Shown: positions 44,621 to 54,598, counted from the first letter of the stretch. The stretch is 64,000 bases of DNA from Superficieibacter sp. HKU1 (GCF_029319185.1 NZ_CP119754.1:2852001-2916000); one strand, 5' to 3'. Notes: generated from the letters alone by a model not told the origin. Numbers and translations are program-made.

Positions 44621-44752
44621 AAACGGCACAAAAAATATGTAATTCAGTTTTGTTATTACTCTCCCGTAATAGTATTCTCTGTCCTTAAAGACACTATTAT
44701 TCTCAGGGGTGATCCCTGTGAAATTCTTATTTCCGTTAAAATTTTAATACCC

Positions 44753-44787
44753 TATACTGAATCGACGACCTGACGATAATCATCAGG
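44753..44787 (+). promoter_or_regulatory. Candidate promoter and dyad upstream of the yegJ-like gene
   Basis: TATACT at 44753-44758 is a good -10; at 17 bp upstream the -35 (TTTCCG) is poor. Right after it, CCTGACGATAATCATCAGG (44769-44787) is a near-perfect 19-base dyad, 8 of 9 pairs matching. It would lie at the transcript start, so it could be an operator or a 5' hairpin. The gene starts 40 bases later. Confidence 0.4.
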
Positions 44788-44827
44788 TTATATTTATTTT
44801 TTAGAATACACGGATTGTGGAGAAGAT

Positions 44828-45289
44828 ATGAAATTTATAATGCTGACATTAACTTTGTTATTTTTTAGCGCTGCAGGTTATTGTGAAAAGCCCGATACGC
44901 TGGTGACAGAAGGTTATGATCAGCAAGAGATGTCCGCGGCAATCGCCCATGCACGCCGGGAGACCGACAACTTCATCGACATGCTGAATAAACATGATGC
45001 TGATTCATACGCGGTAAAAGCACCGATTACCGATCACGGCGACACCGAACATTTCTGGCTGACGGATGTTACCTACGCTGACGGCGTGTTTACTGGCAAA
45101 ATCGGCAATGAACCCGGCATCGTTAAAAATGTACAGTACGGTCAGGAATGGAAAATTAAAAAAGCAGATATCTCTGACTGGATGTATACCCGAGGGGATA
45201 AAATCTACGGCGGGTATACTATCGATCCTTTACTGAGTACTTATCCTGAGGAAGAAGCAGCGGCGATGCGGGCGAGACTGGTTCGCTGA
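44828..45289 (+). CDS. yegJ: DUF2314 protein, YegJ-like, secreted
   Basis: 153 residues. An N-terminal signal peptide (about 1-19, MKFIMLTLTLLFFSAAGYC) exports it. The body has the DUF2314 pattern: YAVKAPITDHGDTEHFWL, then DGVFTGKIGNEPG, then ISDWMYTRGDKIYGGYT. E. coli K-12 has yegJ in the corresponding interval with yegI, yegK and yegL, which are not present here. Function unknown. AGAAG lies 3 bases upstream of the ATG. The symbol is by synteny and domain. Confidence 0.8.
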   Translation: MKFIMLTLTLLFFSAAGYCEKPDTLVTEGYDQQEMSAAIAHARRETDNFIDMLNKHDADSYAVKAPITDHGDTEHFWLTDVTYADGVFTGKIGNEPGIVKNVQYGQEWKIKKADISDWMYTRGDKIYGGYTIDPLLSTYPEEEAAAMRARLVR

Positions 45290-45402
45290 GTCGACGGGTA
45301 GTTGCTTTAACGGGTGCGTTTCTGCAATCAGGAAAAGCCGTTTAGCGCTATCAACGTGAGCGCTTAATATAATAAACGGTGCGAACGACTTCTTTAAATC
45401 AG

Positions 45403-45426
45403 GGCCCGGGAATGTATTCCCGGGCC
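45403..45426. terminator. Perfect inverted repeat downstream of yegJ
   Basis: Arms 45403-45413 and 45416-45426 are GGCCCGGGAAT and ATTCCCGGGCC with a 2-base spacer. It is 114 bases after the yegJ stop. No U-run follows on the plus strand; on the minus strand TGATTTAAAG follows. It could be a weak terminator or a protein-binding dyad. Confidence 0.4.
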
Positions 45427-45661
45427 TGTAGATGCGCCTATATAATATTGGCGAATGATAAATAAAGACTGAATATAATGTCGGGGTCATGGATTCTGAG
45501 CCTACTATCTCACCTCATGATGTAACATCCTGTAGTACCTGCATCGGGCGTTATCCATAACCGAAAACAGGCGTCCATCTCTGTCAGCAAAGTAACCGCT
45601 TTTGATGACGCCCCACGCCGTGCGCAGCCTCGCATTCAGACTATTCCTCCCTATCTTTCAT

Positions 45662-45679
45662 ACTTCCTCCATTTTTGTA
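45662..45679 (+). promoter_or_regulatory. Candidate BaeR box upstream of mdtA
   Basis: ACTTCCTCCATTTTTGTA matches the recalled BaeR consensus TTTTTCTCCATDATTGGC at 12 of 18 positions, with the TCCAT core complete. It is 64-81 bp upstream of the mdtA ATG, on the operon that encodes BaeR itself. BaeR activates mdtABCD-baeSR under envelope stress in E. coli. Confidence 0.45.
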
Positions 45680-45742
45680 AGGAGTTAGCTGACTAAACTA
45701 ATATTATTCCGCGACCGGCTTCAGGAAGAGACACGTAAAACA

Positions 45743-46981
45743 ATGAAAGGCAGTAACAAAGCCCGCTGGGCGACAGCGCTGATAGTGATTATTGCGGCCC
45801 TTGCCGCCCTCTGGTTCTGGCACAGCCGCAGTGCGTCAGAAAGCCCTTCGGCAACGACCGCTGCGCCATCCGGCGGTGGACGCCATGCGCAGCGTAATGC
45901 ACAGCTGGCTCCGGTGCAGGCGGCGACGGCAACCAGTGAGTCGGTTCCGCGTTATCTTTCCGGGCTGGGGACCATCACCGCGGCGAATACCGTCACGGTG
46001 CGCAGCCGGGTGGATGGTCAACTGATGGCGATCCATTTTCAGGAAGGTCAGCAGGTGAAAGCGGGCGATGTGCTGGCGGAGATCGATTCCAGCGAGTTTA
46101 AGGTGGCGCTGGCTCAGGCGCAGGGACAGCTGGCAAAAGATCGGGCGACGCTGGCGAATGCCCAGCGCGATTTAGCACGCTATCAGCAGCTGATTAAAAC
46201 CAATCTGGTTTCGCGTCAGGAGCTGGACGCCCAGCAGGCGCTGGTCAGTGAGACGCAGGGCACGATTAAGGCCGATGAAGCGAGCGTCGCCAGCGCGCAG
46301 TTGCAGCTCGACTGGAGCCGCATTACCGCACCGGTTGACGGTCGCGTCGGCCTGAAGCAGGTGGATATCGGCAACCAAATCTCCAGCGGCGATACCACCG
46401 GCATTGTGGTGCTGACGCAAACGCATCCTATCGATCTGGTGTTTACCCTGCCGGAAGGAGATATCGCGACTATCGTACAGGCGCAAAAAGCCGGAAAAAC
46501 GCTGCCGGTAGAAGCCTGGGACCGGACGAATAAACAGAAGCTCAGCGCCGGTACCCTGCTGAGTCTCGATAACCAGATTGATGCCACCACCGGCACTATC
46601 AAACTGAAGGCGCGCTTTGATAATCAGGACGATTTGCTGTTTCCTAACCAGTTCGTTAACGCCCGCCTGCTGGTTGATACCCAACAAAACGCGGTCGTGA
46701 TCCCTACCGCCGCGCTGCAAATGGGTAATGAAGGTAATTTCGTCTGGGTGGTTAACGCGGAAAACAAAGTCAGCAAGCATACCGTCGTACCCGGCATACA
46801 GGACAGCCTGAAAGTGGTGATTACCGATGGGCTTTCCGCGGGTGACCGCGTGGTGACTGACGGTATCGATCGCCTGACCGAAGGGGCGAAAGTCGAAGTG
46901 GTAGAAGCACAAAGCGCCTCTGCCACCGCCGCGGAAACCCCCACCAACCGCGAATACGGTAAAAAAGGAGCACGCTCCTGA
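45743..46981 (+). CDS. mdtA: MdtA, RND efflux periplasmic adaptor
   Basis: 412 residues (E. coli 415). One N-terminal span (about 11-28) or signal anchor, then the HlyD-type adaptor: biotinyl-lipoyl half VTVRSRVDGQLMAIHFQEGQ, alpha-hairpin with ARYQQLIKTNLVSRQELDAQ, second lipoyl half WSRITAPVDGRVGLKQVDIG, and beta-barrel. Joins the MdtBC pump to TolC. The ATG at 45743 matches the E. coli start (MKGSxKxRW); the ribosome site is weak. Ends with TGATG, overlapping mdtB by 1 bp. Confidence 0.96.
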   Translation: MKGSNKARWATALIVIIAALAALWFWHSRSASESPSATTAAPSGGGRHAQRNAQLAPVQAATATSESVPRYLSGLGTITAANTVTVRSRVDGQLMAIHFQEGQQVKAGDVLAEIDSSEFKVALAQAQGQLAKDRATLANAQRDLARYQQLIKTNLVSRQELDAQQALVSETQGTIKADEASVASAQLQLDWSRITAPVDGRVGLKQVDIGNQISSGDTTGIVVLTQTHPIDLVFTLPEGDIATIVQAQKAGKTLPVEAWDRTNKQKLSAGTLLSLDNQIDATTGTIKLKARFDNQDDLLFPNQFVNARLLVDTQQNAVVIPTAALQMGNEGNFVWVVNAENKVSKHTVVPGIQDSLKVVITDGLSAGDRVVTDGIDRLTEGAKVEVVEAQSASATAAETPTNREYGKKGARS

Positions 46982-49900
46982 TGCAGGTGTTACCTCCCCG
47001 CGCTACCGGCGGCCCGTCCCGCCTGTTTATTATGCGCCCGGTCGCTACCACGCTGTTAATGGTGGCGATCATGATAGCCGGGATTATCGGCTATCGTTTT
47101 TTGCCGATTTCGGCGCTGCCGGAAGTGGATTATCCCACCATTCAGGTAGTGACGCTGTATCCCGGTGCCAGCCCCGACGTGACCACGTCCGCCATCACCG
47201 CGCCGCTTGAACGTCAGTTCGGGCAAATGTCGGGCCTGAAGCAGATGTCGTCGCAAAGCTCCGGCGGCGCGTCGGTGGTTACACTCCAGTTCCAGCTTAC
47301 GCTGCCGCTGGACGTCGCCGAGCAGGAGGTGCAGGCCGCGATCAACGCCGCCACTAACCTGCTGCCTGACGATCTGCCCAACCCGCCGGTCTACAGCAAA
47401 GTTAACCCGGCGGACCCGCCGATCATGACCCTCGCCGTGACCTCTTCCGCCCTGCCGATGACTCAGGTCGAAGATATGGTCGAGACGCGGGTGGCGCAAA
47501 AAATCTCCCAGGTCTCCGGCGTCGGTCTGGTGACGCTGGCGGGCGGCCAGCGTCCGGCGGTGCGCGTCAAACTTAATGCGCAGGCCATTGCCGCGCTGGG
47601 GCTGACCAGCGAAACCGTGCGCACCGCAATCACCAGCGCCAACGTTAACTCGGCAAAAGGCAGCCTCGACGGCCCAACCCGCGCCATTACCCTTTCCGCC
47701 AACGATCAGATGCAGACGGCGGAAGATTATCGCCGCCTGATTATCGCTTATCAGAACGGCGCGGCGATCCGCCTCGGCGATGTAGCCACCATTGAGCAGG
47801 GAGCGGAAAATAGCTGGCTCGGCGCATGGGCGAATAAAGAGCAGGCGATTGTCATGAACGTCCAGCGTCAGCCGGGAGCCAACATTATCGATACTGCCGC
47901 AAGCATTCGTCAGATGCTGCCGCAATTGACGGAAAGCCTGCCGAAGTCGGTTCAGGTGAAAGTGCTGTCGGATCGCACCACTAATATCAGCGCCTCGGTC
48001 AGCGATACCCAGTTTGAGCTGATGCTGGCCATTGCGCTGGTGGTGATGATTATCTATCTGTTTTTGCGCAACGTCCCGGCGACCATTATTCCTGGCGTCG
48101 CGGTGCCGCTGTCGCTGGTCGGCACCTTTGCGGTAATGGTGTTCCTCGACTTCTCCATCAATAACCTGACGCTGATGGCGCTGACCATCGCCACCGGCTT
48201 TGTCGTCGATGATGCTATCGTGGTGATTGAAAACATCTCCCGCTATATCGAGAAGGGCGAGAAGCCGATGGCCGCGGCGCTGAAGGGCGCGGGCGAGATC
48301 GGCTTTACGATTATCTCCCTGACCTTCTCGCTGATTGCGGTGCTGATCCCGCTGCTGTTTATGGGCGATATCGTGGGCCGCCTGTTCCGCGAGTTCGCCG
48401 TTACCCTCGCGGTGGCGATCCTGATCTCCGCCGTCGTGTCGCTAACTCTGACGCCGATGATGTGCGCGCGCATGCTCAGCGTCGAGTCCCTGCGCAAGCA
48501 AAACCGCTTTTCGCGCGCCAGCGAGCGCTTTTTCGAACGGGTAATTGCCGCTTACGGTCGCGGACTGGCGAAAGTGCTTAATCATCCGTGGCTGACGCTG
48601 AGCGTCGCGCTGGCGACGCTGATCCTGTCGGTGATGCTGTGGATATTCATCCCCAAAGGCTTCTTCCCGATCCAGGATAACGGCATTATTCAGGGCACGC
48701 TTCAGGCTCCGCAGTCGGCTTCGTTCGCCAGTATGGCCCAGCGCCAGCGGCAGGTTGCCGATGAGATTCTGAAAGATCCGGCGGTGGAAAGCCTGACGGC
48801 GTTTGTTGGCGTGGACGGCACTAATCCCTCGCTTAACAGCGCGCGCCTGCAAATTAACCTCAAGCCGCTGGACGACCGCGACGATCGCGTGCAGACGGTG
48901 ATTAGCCGGTTACAGCAGGCGGCGGGCCGGGTGCCGGGCGCGGAATTATATCTCCAGCCGACGCAGGATTTAACCATTGATACCACCGTCAGCCGTACTC
49001 AATATCAGTTCACCCTCCAGGCCACTTCCCTGGACGCGCTGAGCCACTGGGTGCCGCTGCTTATGACGCGCCTTCAGTCGCAGTCAGCCCTGGCGGATGT
49101 CAGCAGCGACTGGCAGGACAAGGGCCTGGTGGCGTATGTGAACGTCGATCGCGACAGCGCCAGCCGCCTCGGGATTAGTATGTCCGACGTGGATAACGCG
49201 CTGTACAACGCCTTCGGCCAGCGGCTGATTTCGACCATTTATACCCAGGCAAACCAGTACCGGGTGGTGCTGGAGCATGATACCGGGAATACCCCGGGCC
49301 TGGCGTCGCTGGACACCATTCGTCTCACCAGCAGCGACGGCGGCGTGGTGCCGCTGAACGCCATTGCCAAAGTGGAGCAGCGGTTTGCGCCGCTGTCGAT
49401 TAACCATCTCGATCAGTTTCCGGTAACCACCATTTCGTTTAACGTCGCATCCGGTCATTCGCTGGGCGACGCGGTGGAGGCCATCACCACTGCCGAGAAA
49501 GATCTGAGCCTGCCCACCGATATCACCACTCAGTTCCAGGGCAGCACCCTCGCCTTCCAGTCGGCGCTCGGCAGCACGGTCTGGCTGATTGTCGCGGCGG
49601 TGGTGGCGATGTATATCGTGCTCGGCGTGCTGTATGAAAGCTTTATCCATCCGATCACCATCCTTTCAACGTTGCCCACGGCGGGGGTTGGCGCGCTACT
49701 GGCGCTGTGGCTGGCGGGAAGCGAACTGGACGTGATCGCGATAATCGGGATTATCCTGCTGATCGGTATCGTGAAGAAAAACGCCATCATGATGATCGAC
49801 TTTGCGCTGGCCGCCGAACGCGAACAGGGGATGCCGCCGCGCGAGGCGATTTATCAGGCGTGCCTGCTGCGTTTCCGGCCGATCCTGATGACCACGCTGG

Positions 49901-50103
49901 CGGCGCTGCTCGGCGCGCTGCCGCTGATGCTGAGTACCGGAGTTGGTGCGGAATTGCGCCGTCCGCTGGGCATCGGCATGGTCGGCGGTCTGCTGGTCAG
50001 CCAGGTGCTGACGCTGTTTACCACGCCGGTGATTTATCTGCTGTTCGATCGTCTCGCCCTCAGGCTGCGCAGCCGTTTTCCGCAGCGTAATGAGGAGGCG
50101 TAA
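46981..50103 (+). CDS. mdtB: MdtB, RND multidrug transporter subunit
   Basis: 1040 residues, E. coli length. Twelve spans with two large periplasmic loops. Proton relay pattern GFVVDDAIVVIENISRYIEKG in TM4 and VKKNAIMMIDFALAAEREQG after TM10. Forms the MdtB2C heterotrimer with MdtC and exports bile salts and novobiocin; in that complex MdtB is reported to drive proton flow. Stop codon immediately followed by the mdtC GTG. Confidence 0.97.
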   Translation: MQVLPPRATGGPSRLFIMRPVATTLLMVAIMIAGIIGYRFLPISALPEVDYPTIQVVTLYPGASPDVTTSAITAPLERQFGQMSGLKQMSSQSSGGASVVTLQFQLTLPLDVAEQEVQAAINAATNLLPDDLPNPPVYSKVNPADPPIMTLAVTSSALPMTQVEDMVETRVAQKISQVSGVGLVTLAGGQRPAVRVKLNAQAIAALGLTSETVRTAITSANVNSAKGSLDGPTRAITLSANDQMQTAEDYRRLIIAYQNGAAIRLGDVATIEQGAENSWLGAWANKEQAIVMNVQRQPGANIIDTAASIRQMLPQLTESLPKSVQVKVLSDRTTNISASVSDTQFELMLAIALVVMIIYLFLRNVPATIIPGVAVPLSLVGTFAVMVFLDFSINNLTLMALTIATGFVVDDAIVVIENISRYIEKGEKPMAAALKGAGEIGFTIISLTFSLIAVLIPLLFMGDIVGRLFREFAVTLAVAILISAVVSLTLTPMMCARMLSVESLRKQNRFSRASERFFERVIAAYGRGLAKVLNHPWLTLSVALATLILSVMLWIFIPKGFFPIQDNGIIQGTLQAPQSASFASMAQRQRQVADEILKDPAVESLTAFVGVDGTNPSLNSARLQINLKPLDDRDDRVQTVISRLQQAAGRVPGAELYLQPTQDLTIDTTVSRTQYQFTLQATSLDALSHWVPLLMTRLQSQSALADVSSDWQDKGLVAYVNVDRDSASRLGISMSDVDNALYNAFGQRLISTIYTQANQYRVVLEHDTGNTPGLASLDTIRLTSSDGGVVPLNAIAKVEQRFAPLSINHLDQFPVTTISFNVASGHSLGDAVEAITTAEKDLSLPTDITTQFQGSTLAFQSALGSTVWLIVAAVVAMYIVLGVLYESFIHPITILSTLPTAGVGALLALWLAGSELDVIAIIGIILLIGIVKKNAIMMIDFALAAEREQGMPPREAIYQACLLRFRPILMTTLAALLGALPLMLSTGVGAELRRPLGIGMVGGLLVSQVLTLFTTPVIYLLFDRLALRLRSRFPQRNEEA

Positions 50104-53100
50104 GTGAAGTTCTTCGCGCTCTTTATTCACCGCCCGGTGGCGACGTTTTTGATTTCGCTGGCGATAACCTTGTGCGGCATACTGGGCTTTCGTCTGCTGC
50201 CGGTCGCTCCCCTGCCGCAGGTGGATTTCCCGGTGATTATGATCAGCGCCTCGCTGCCGGGCGCGTCGCCGGAGACCATGGCGTCCTCGGTGGCAACGCC
50301 GCTGGAGCGCTCGCTGGGACGGATTGCCGGGGTCAGCGAAATGACCTCCAGCAGCTCGCTCGGCAGTACGCGCATCATTCTGGAATTTAATTTCGACCGC
50401 GATATCAACGGCGCGGCGCGTGACGTGCAGGCGGCAATCAACGCCGCGCAAAGCTTGCTGCCGAGCGGCATGCCGAGTCGTCCGACCTATCGCAAAGCCA
50501 ACCCGTCCGACGCGCCGATTATGATCCTGACGCTGACCTCGGACACTTATTCGCAGGGCGAGCTGTACGATTTCGCGTCTACTCAGCTGGCGCAGACCAT
50601 CGCGCAGATAGATGGCGTCGGCGACGTGGACGTTGGCGGCAGCTCTCTGCCCGCCGTGCGGGTAGGATTAAATCCGCAGGCGCTGTTTAATCAGGGCGTC
50701 TCGCTCGATGACGTAAGCAGTGCCATCAGCAGCGCCAACGTGCGTAAGCCACAGGGTGCGGTAGAAGACGGCACGCATCGCTGGCAGATCCAGACCAATG
50801 ACGAGCTGAAAACTGCCGCCGAATACCAGCCGCTAATCGTCCACTACAACAACGGCGCGGCCGTGCGCCTCGGCGATGTCGCCACGGTTACGGATTCCGT
50901 GCAGGACGTGCGCAACGCCGGGATGACCAACGCCAAACCGGCGATCCTGCTGATGATCCGCAAGTTGCCGGAAGCCAACATTATTCAGACCGTTGACAGC
51001 ATTCGCGCCCGCCTGCCGGAGCTACAGCAGACTATCCCGGCAGCCATCGACCTGCAAATCGCCCAGGACCGCTCGCCCACCATTCGCGCTTCGCTGGAGG
51101 AAGTGGAGCAAACGCTGGTGATCTCGGTGGCGCTGGTGATCCTGGTGGTGTTCCTGTTCCTGCGCTCCGGGCGCGCGACGCTGATCCCGGCGGTGGCGGT
51201 GCCGGTGTCGCTGATCGGCACCTTTGCCGCCATGTATCTGTGCGGTTTTAGCCTCAATAACCTGTCGCTGATGGCGCTGACCATCGCCACCGGGTTTGTG
51301 GTTGATGACGCCATCGTCGTGCTGGAGAATATTTCCCGTCACCTTGAAGCGGGAATGAAACCGTTACAGGCTGCGCTTCAGGGCACCCGTGAAGTGGGCT
51401 TTACCGTGCTGTCGATGAGCCTGTCGCTGGTGGCGGTATTCCTGCCGTTGCTGCTGATGAGCGGTTTGCCCGGACGGCTACTGCGGGAGTTTGCGGTCAC
51501 CCTGTCGGTAGCGATTGGTATCTCGCTGGTGATCTCCCTGACCCTGACCCCGATGATGTGCGGTCTGATGCTCAAACGCAGTAAGCCACACCAGCCAACG
51601 CGGGTTAAAGGATTCGGGCGGCTGCTGGTCGCTCTTCAGCAGGGCTATGGCAAATCGCTGAAATGGGTGCTTAATCACGCCCGCCTCACCGGCCTGGTGC
51701 TGCTTGCCACCATTGTGCTTAACGTCTGGCTGTATATTGCGATCCCGAAAACCTTCTTCCCGGAGCAGGATACCGGGGCGCTGATGGGCGGGATTCAGGC
51801 GGATCAGAGCATCTCCTTCCAGGCGATGCGCGGCAAACTGCAGGACTTTATGAAGATTATCCGCGACGATCCGGCGGTAGATAACGTCACCGGTTTTACC
51901 GGCGGTTCGCGGGTTAACAGCGGAATGATGTTTATCGCCCTTAAAGATCGCAGTGAACGTACCGAAACGGCGCAGCAAATCATCGACCGCCTGCGCAAAA
52001 AACTGGCTAACGAGCCGGGGGCTAATCTGTTTTTAATGGCGGTGCAGGATATTCGCGTCGGCGGACGTCAGGCCAACGCCAGCTATCAGTACACGCTCCT
52101 GTCAGACGATCTTAGCGCGCTGCGCGAATGGGAACCGAAAATCCGTAAAGCCCTTGCCGCCCTGCCGGAACTGGCCGACGTTAACTCGGATCAACAGGAT
52201 AACGGCGCGGAGATGAACCTGATTTATGACCGTGAAAGTATGTCGCGACTCGGCATCAGCGTGCAGGCGGCCAACAGCCTGCTGAATAACGCCTTCGGCC
52301 AGCGGCAGATTTCAACCATCTATCAGCCGCTAAACCAGTACAAGGTGGTGATGGAAGTCGACCCGGTGTACACCCAGGACATTAGCGCGCTGGATAAGAT
52401 GTATGTAATCAATAGCGACGGCAAAGCGATCCCGCTCTCTTTCTTTGCGAAATGGCAGCCTGCAAACGCGCCGCTGTCGGTGAACCATCAGGGGCTGTCG
52501 GCAGCCTCTACCGTCTCCTTTAACCTGCCGACCGGGAAATCACTTTCAGAGGCCAGCGCGGCTATCGATCGCGCCATGACCCAGCTCGGGGTTCCCTCCA
52601 GCGTGCGCGGCAGCTTTGCCGGGACCGCGCAGGTGTTTCAGGAGACGATGAACTCGCAGGTGATCCTGATTCTGGCGGCTATCGCCACGGTCTATATCGT
52701 GCTGGGGATTTTGTATGAGAGCTACGTCCATCCGCTGACCATTCTTTCCACCCTGCCCTCGGCGGGCGTGGGCGCGCTGCTGGCGCTGGAAGCATTCGAT
52801 GCCCCGTTCAGCCTAATCGCCCTGATAGGGATTATGCTATTAATTGGCATTGTGAAGAAAAACGCCATCATGATGGTGGACTTTGCCCTTGAGGCGCAGC
52901 GCAACGGGAACTTATCGCCAGAAGAGGCGATATTCCAGGCCTGCCTGCTGCGTTTTCGTCCCATCATGATGACCACGCTGGCGGCGCTGTTTGGCGCGCT
53001 TCCGCTGGTATTGTCCGGCGGAGACGGTTCAGAGCTGCGTCAGCCGCTGGGTATTACCATTGTCGGCGGTCTGGCGATGAGTCAGCTATTGACCCTGTAC

Positions 53101-53181
53101 ACCACCCCGGTGGTGTATCTGTTCTTTGACCGCCTGCGGCTGCGTTTTTCGCGAAAAACCAGACAACCAGTAAGCGAGTGA
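50104..53181 (+). CDS. mdtC: MdtC, RND multidrug transporter subunit
   Basis: 1025 residues from a GTG directly after the mdtB stop, with AGGAGG inside the end of mdtB; length equals E. coli MdtC. Same RND architecture as MdtB, with GFVVDDAIVVLENISRHLEA in TM4 and VKKNAIMMVDFALEAQRNGN. In the MdtB2C trimer MdtC is thought to bind and export drug. Followed after 1 bp by mdtD. Confidence 0.97.
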   Translation: MKFFALFIHRPVATFLISLAITLCGILGFRLLPVAPLPQVDFPVIMISASLPGASPETMASSVATPLERSLGRIAGVSEMTSSSSLGSTRIILEFNFDRDINGAARDVQAAINAAQSLLPSGMPSRPTYRKANPSDAPIMILTLTSDTYSQGELYDFASTQLAQTIAQIDGVGDVDVGGSSLPAVRVGLNPQALFNQGVSLDDVSSAISSANVRKPQGAVEDGTHRWQIQTNDELKTAAEYQPLIVHYNNGAAVRLGDVATVTDSVQDVRNAGMTNAKPAILLMIRKLPEANIIQTVDSIRARLPELQQTIPAAIDLQIAQDRSPTIRASLEEVEQTLVISVALVILVVFLFLRSGRATLIPAVAVPVSLIGTFAAMYLCGFSLNNLSLMALTIATGFVVDDAIVVLENISRHLEAGMKPLQAALQGTREVGFTVLSMSLSLVAVFLPLLLMSGLPGRLLREFAVTLSVAIGISLVISLTLTPMMCGLMLKRSKPHQPTRVKGFGRLLVALQQGYGKSLKWVLNHARLTGLVLLATIVLNVWLYIAIPKTFFPEQDTGALMGGIQADQSISFQAMRGKLQDFMKIIRDDPAVDNVTGFTGGSRVNSGMMFIALKDRSERTETAQQIIDRLRKKLANEPGANLFLMAVQDIRVGGRQANASYQYTLLSDDLSALREWEPKIRKALAALPELADVNSDQQDNGAEMNLIYDRESMSRLGISVQAANSLLNNAFGQRQISTIYQPLNQYKVVMEVDPVYTQDISALDKMYVINSDGKAIPLSFFAKWQPANAPLSVNHQGLSAASTVSFNLPTGKSLSEASAAIDRAMTQLGVPSSVRGSFAGTAQVFQETMNSQVILILAAIATVYIVLGILYESYVHPLTILSTLPSAGVGALLALEAFDAPFSLIALIGIMLLIGIVKKNAIMMVDFALEAQRNGNLSPEEAIFQACLLRFRPIMMTTLAALFGALPLVLSGGDGSELRQPLGITIVGGLAMSQLLTLYTTPVVYLFFDRLRLRFSRKTRQPVSE

Positions 53182-53182
53182 T

Positions 53183-54598
53183 ATGACAGAACTGCCCGCC
53201 AGCGTGCGCTGGCAACTATGGATTGTGGCGTTTGGCTTTTTTATGCAGGCGCTGGATACCACCATTGTGAATACCGCCCTCCCCTCCATGGCGCAAAGCC
53301 TCGGGGAGAGTCCGCTGCATATGCATATGGTGATCGTCTCCTATGTACTGACGGTGGCGGTGATGCTTCCCGCCAGCGGCTGGCTGGCGGACCGGGTCGG
53401 CGTACGCAATATTTTCTGTACCGCCATCGTGCTTTTTACCCTCGGCTCGTTATTCTGCGCCCAGGCGGGAAACCTTAATGAGCTGGTGATGGCCCGCGTG
53501 CTTCAGGGCGTGGGCGGCGCGATGATGGTGCCGGTCGGGCGGCTGACGGTGATGAAAATCGTCCCGCGCGAGCAGTATATGGCGGCGATGACCTTCGTGA
53601 CCCTGCCGGGACAGGTCGGCCCGCTGCTTGGCCCGGCACTGGGCGGCGTACTGGTAGAGTACGCCTCCTGGCACTGGATCTTTTTGATTAACATTCCGGT
53701 CGGCATTATTGGCGCTATCGCCACCCTGATCCTGATGCCCAACTATAAAATGCAGACCCGGCGCTTCGATATATCCGGGTTTATTTTGCTGGCGCTGGGG
53801 ATGGCAACCCTGACGCTGGCGCTCGACGGGCAGAAAGGCCTGGGCATTTCGACGCTGACGCTGCTGGCGCTGGTAGCCATCGGCATTCTGGCAATCCTGC
53901 TTTATTTGCGCCATGCAAAAGGTAACGACGGCGCACTGTTTAATCTCAACCTGTTTAAGACATCAACCTTCTCCCTCGGGCTGGCGGGCAGCTTCGCCGG
54001 ACGGCTGGGAAGCGGGATGCTGCCCTTTATGACGCCGGTGTTCCTGCAAATCGGCCTCGGCTTCTCCCCCTTCCACGCCGGGCTAATGATGATCCCGATG
54101 GTGCTCGGCAGCATGGGGATGAAACGTATCGTGGTACAGGTAGTGAACCGCTTTGGCTACCGCCGCGTCCTGGTCGCCACCACCATTGGCCTGGCGCTGG
54201 TCAGCCTGCTGTTTATGAGCGTTGCCCTGCTCGGCTGGTACTGGCTGCTGCCGGTGGTGCTGTTTTTACAGGGGATGGTGAACTCTACCCGCTTCTCATC
54301 AATGAATACCCTGACGCTAAAAGATCTGCCGGATGACCTCGCCAGCGGCGGTAACAGCCTGCTGTCGATGATTATGCAGCTTTCAATGAGTATCGGCGTC
54401 ACCGTCGCGGGCCTGCTGCTGGGGATGTATGGTCATCAGCACGTCGCCGTGGATAGCGGTACATCACACAGCGTCTTTATGTACACCTATTTCAGCATGG
54501 CGGTGATTATTGCCCTGCCGGCGCTGATTTTTGCCCGCGTTCCGGATGACACCAGCAAAAATGCGGTGATCGCCCGGCGCAAAAGGAGACACTCGTGA
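53183..54598 (+). CDS. mdtD: MdtD, MFS transporter
   Basis: 471 residues, DHA2-type major facilitator with about 14 spans. DTTIVNTALPSMA near residues 25-37 is the family motif D1-like signature, and GWLADRVGVRN is motif A. Despite its name it is not part of the MdtABC pump; the E. coli protein (also called IceT) is reported to export citrate and iron-citrate. The stop overlaps baeS by 4 bp. Confidence 0.95.
   Translation: MTELPASVRWQLWIVAFGFFMQALDTTIVNTALPSMAQSLGESPLHMHMVIVSYVLTVAVMLPASGWLADRVGVRNIFCTAIVLFTLGSLFCAQAGNLNELVMARVLQGVGGAMMVPVGRLTVMKIVPREQYMAAMTFVTLPGQVGPLLGPALGGVLVEYASWHWIFLINIPVGIIGAIATLILMPNYKMQTRRFDISGFILLALGMATLTLALDGQKGLGISTLTLLALVAIGILAILLYLRHAKGNDGALFNLNLFKTSTFSLGLAGSFAGRLGSGMLPFMTPVFLQIGLGFSPFHAGLMMIPMVLGSMGMKRIVVQVVNRFGYRRVLVATTIGLALVSLLFMSVALLGWYWLLPVVLFLQGMVNSTRFSSMNTLTLKDLPDDLASGGNSLLSMIMQLSMSIGVTVAGLLLGMYGHQHVAVDSGTSHSVFMYTYFSMAVIIALPALIFARVPDDTSKNAVIARRKRRHS

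Larger units (their letters stand above)
45290..45742. other. Intergenic region upstream of mdtA
   Basis: 453 bases. It holds a perfect 11-bp inverted repeat at 45403-45426, a possible decayed minus-strand coding fragment at about 45510-45650, and a candidate BaeR box at 45662-45679. In E. coli the Sib/Ibs toxin-antitoxin pairs lie in this interval; I looked for Ibs-like peptides and saw none. Confidence 0.65.

Noticed and set aside
45290..45742. Sib/Ibs toxin-antitoxin locus
   Set aside because: E. coli has these near mdtA, but no short hydrophobic Ibs-like peptide or Sib-like RNA was found here.
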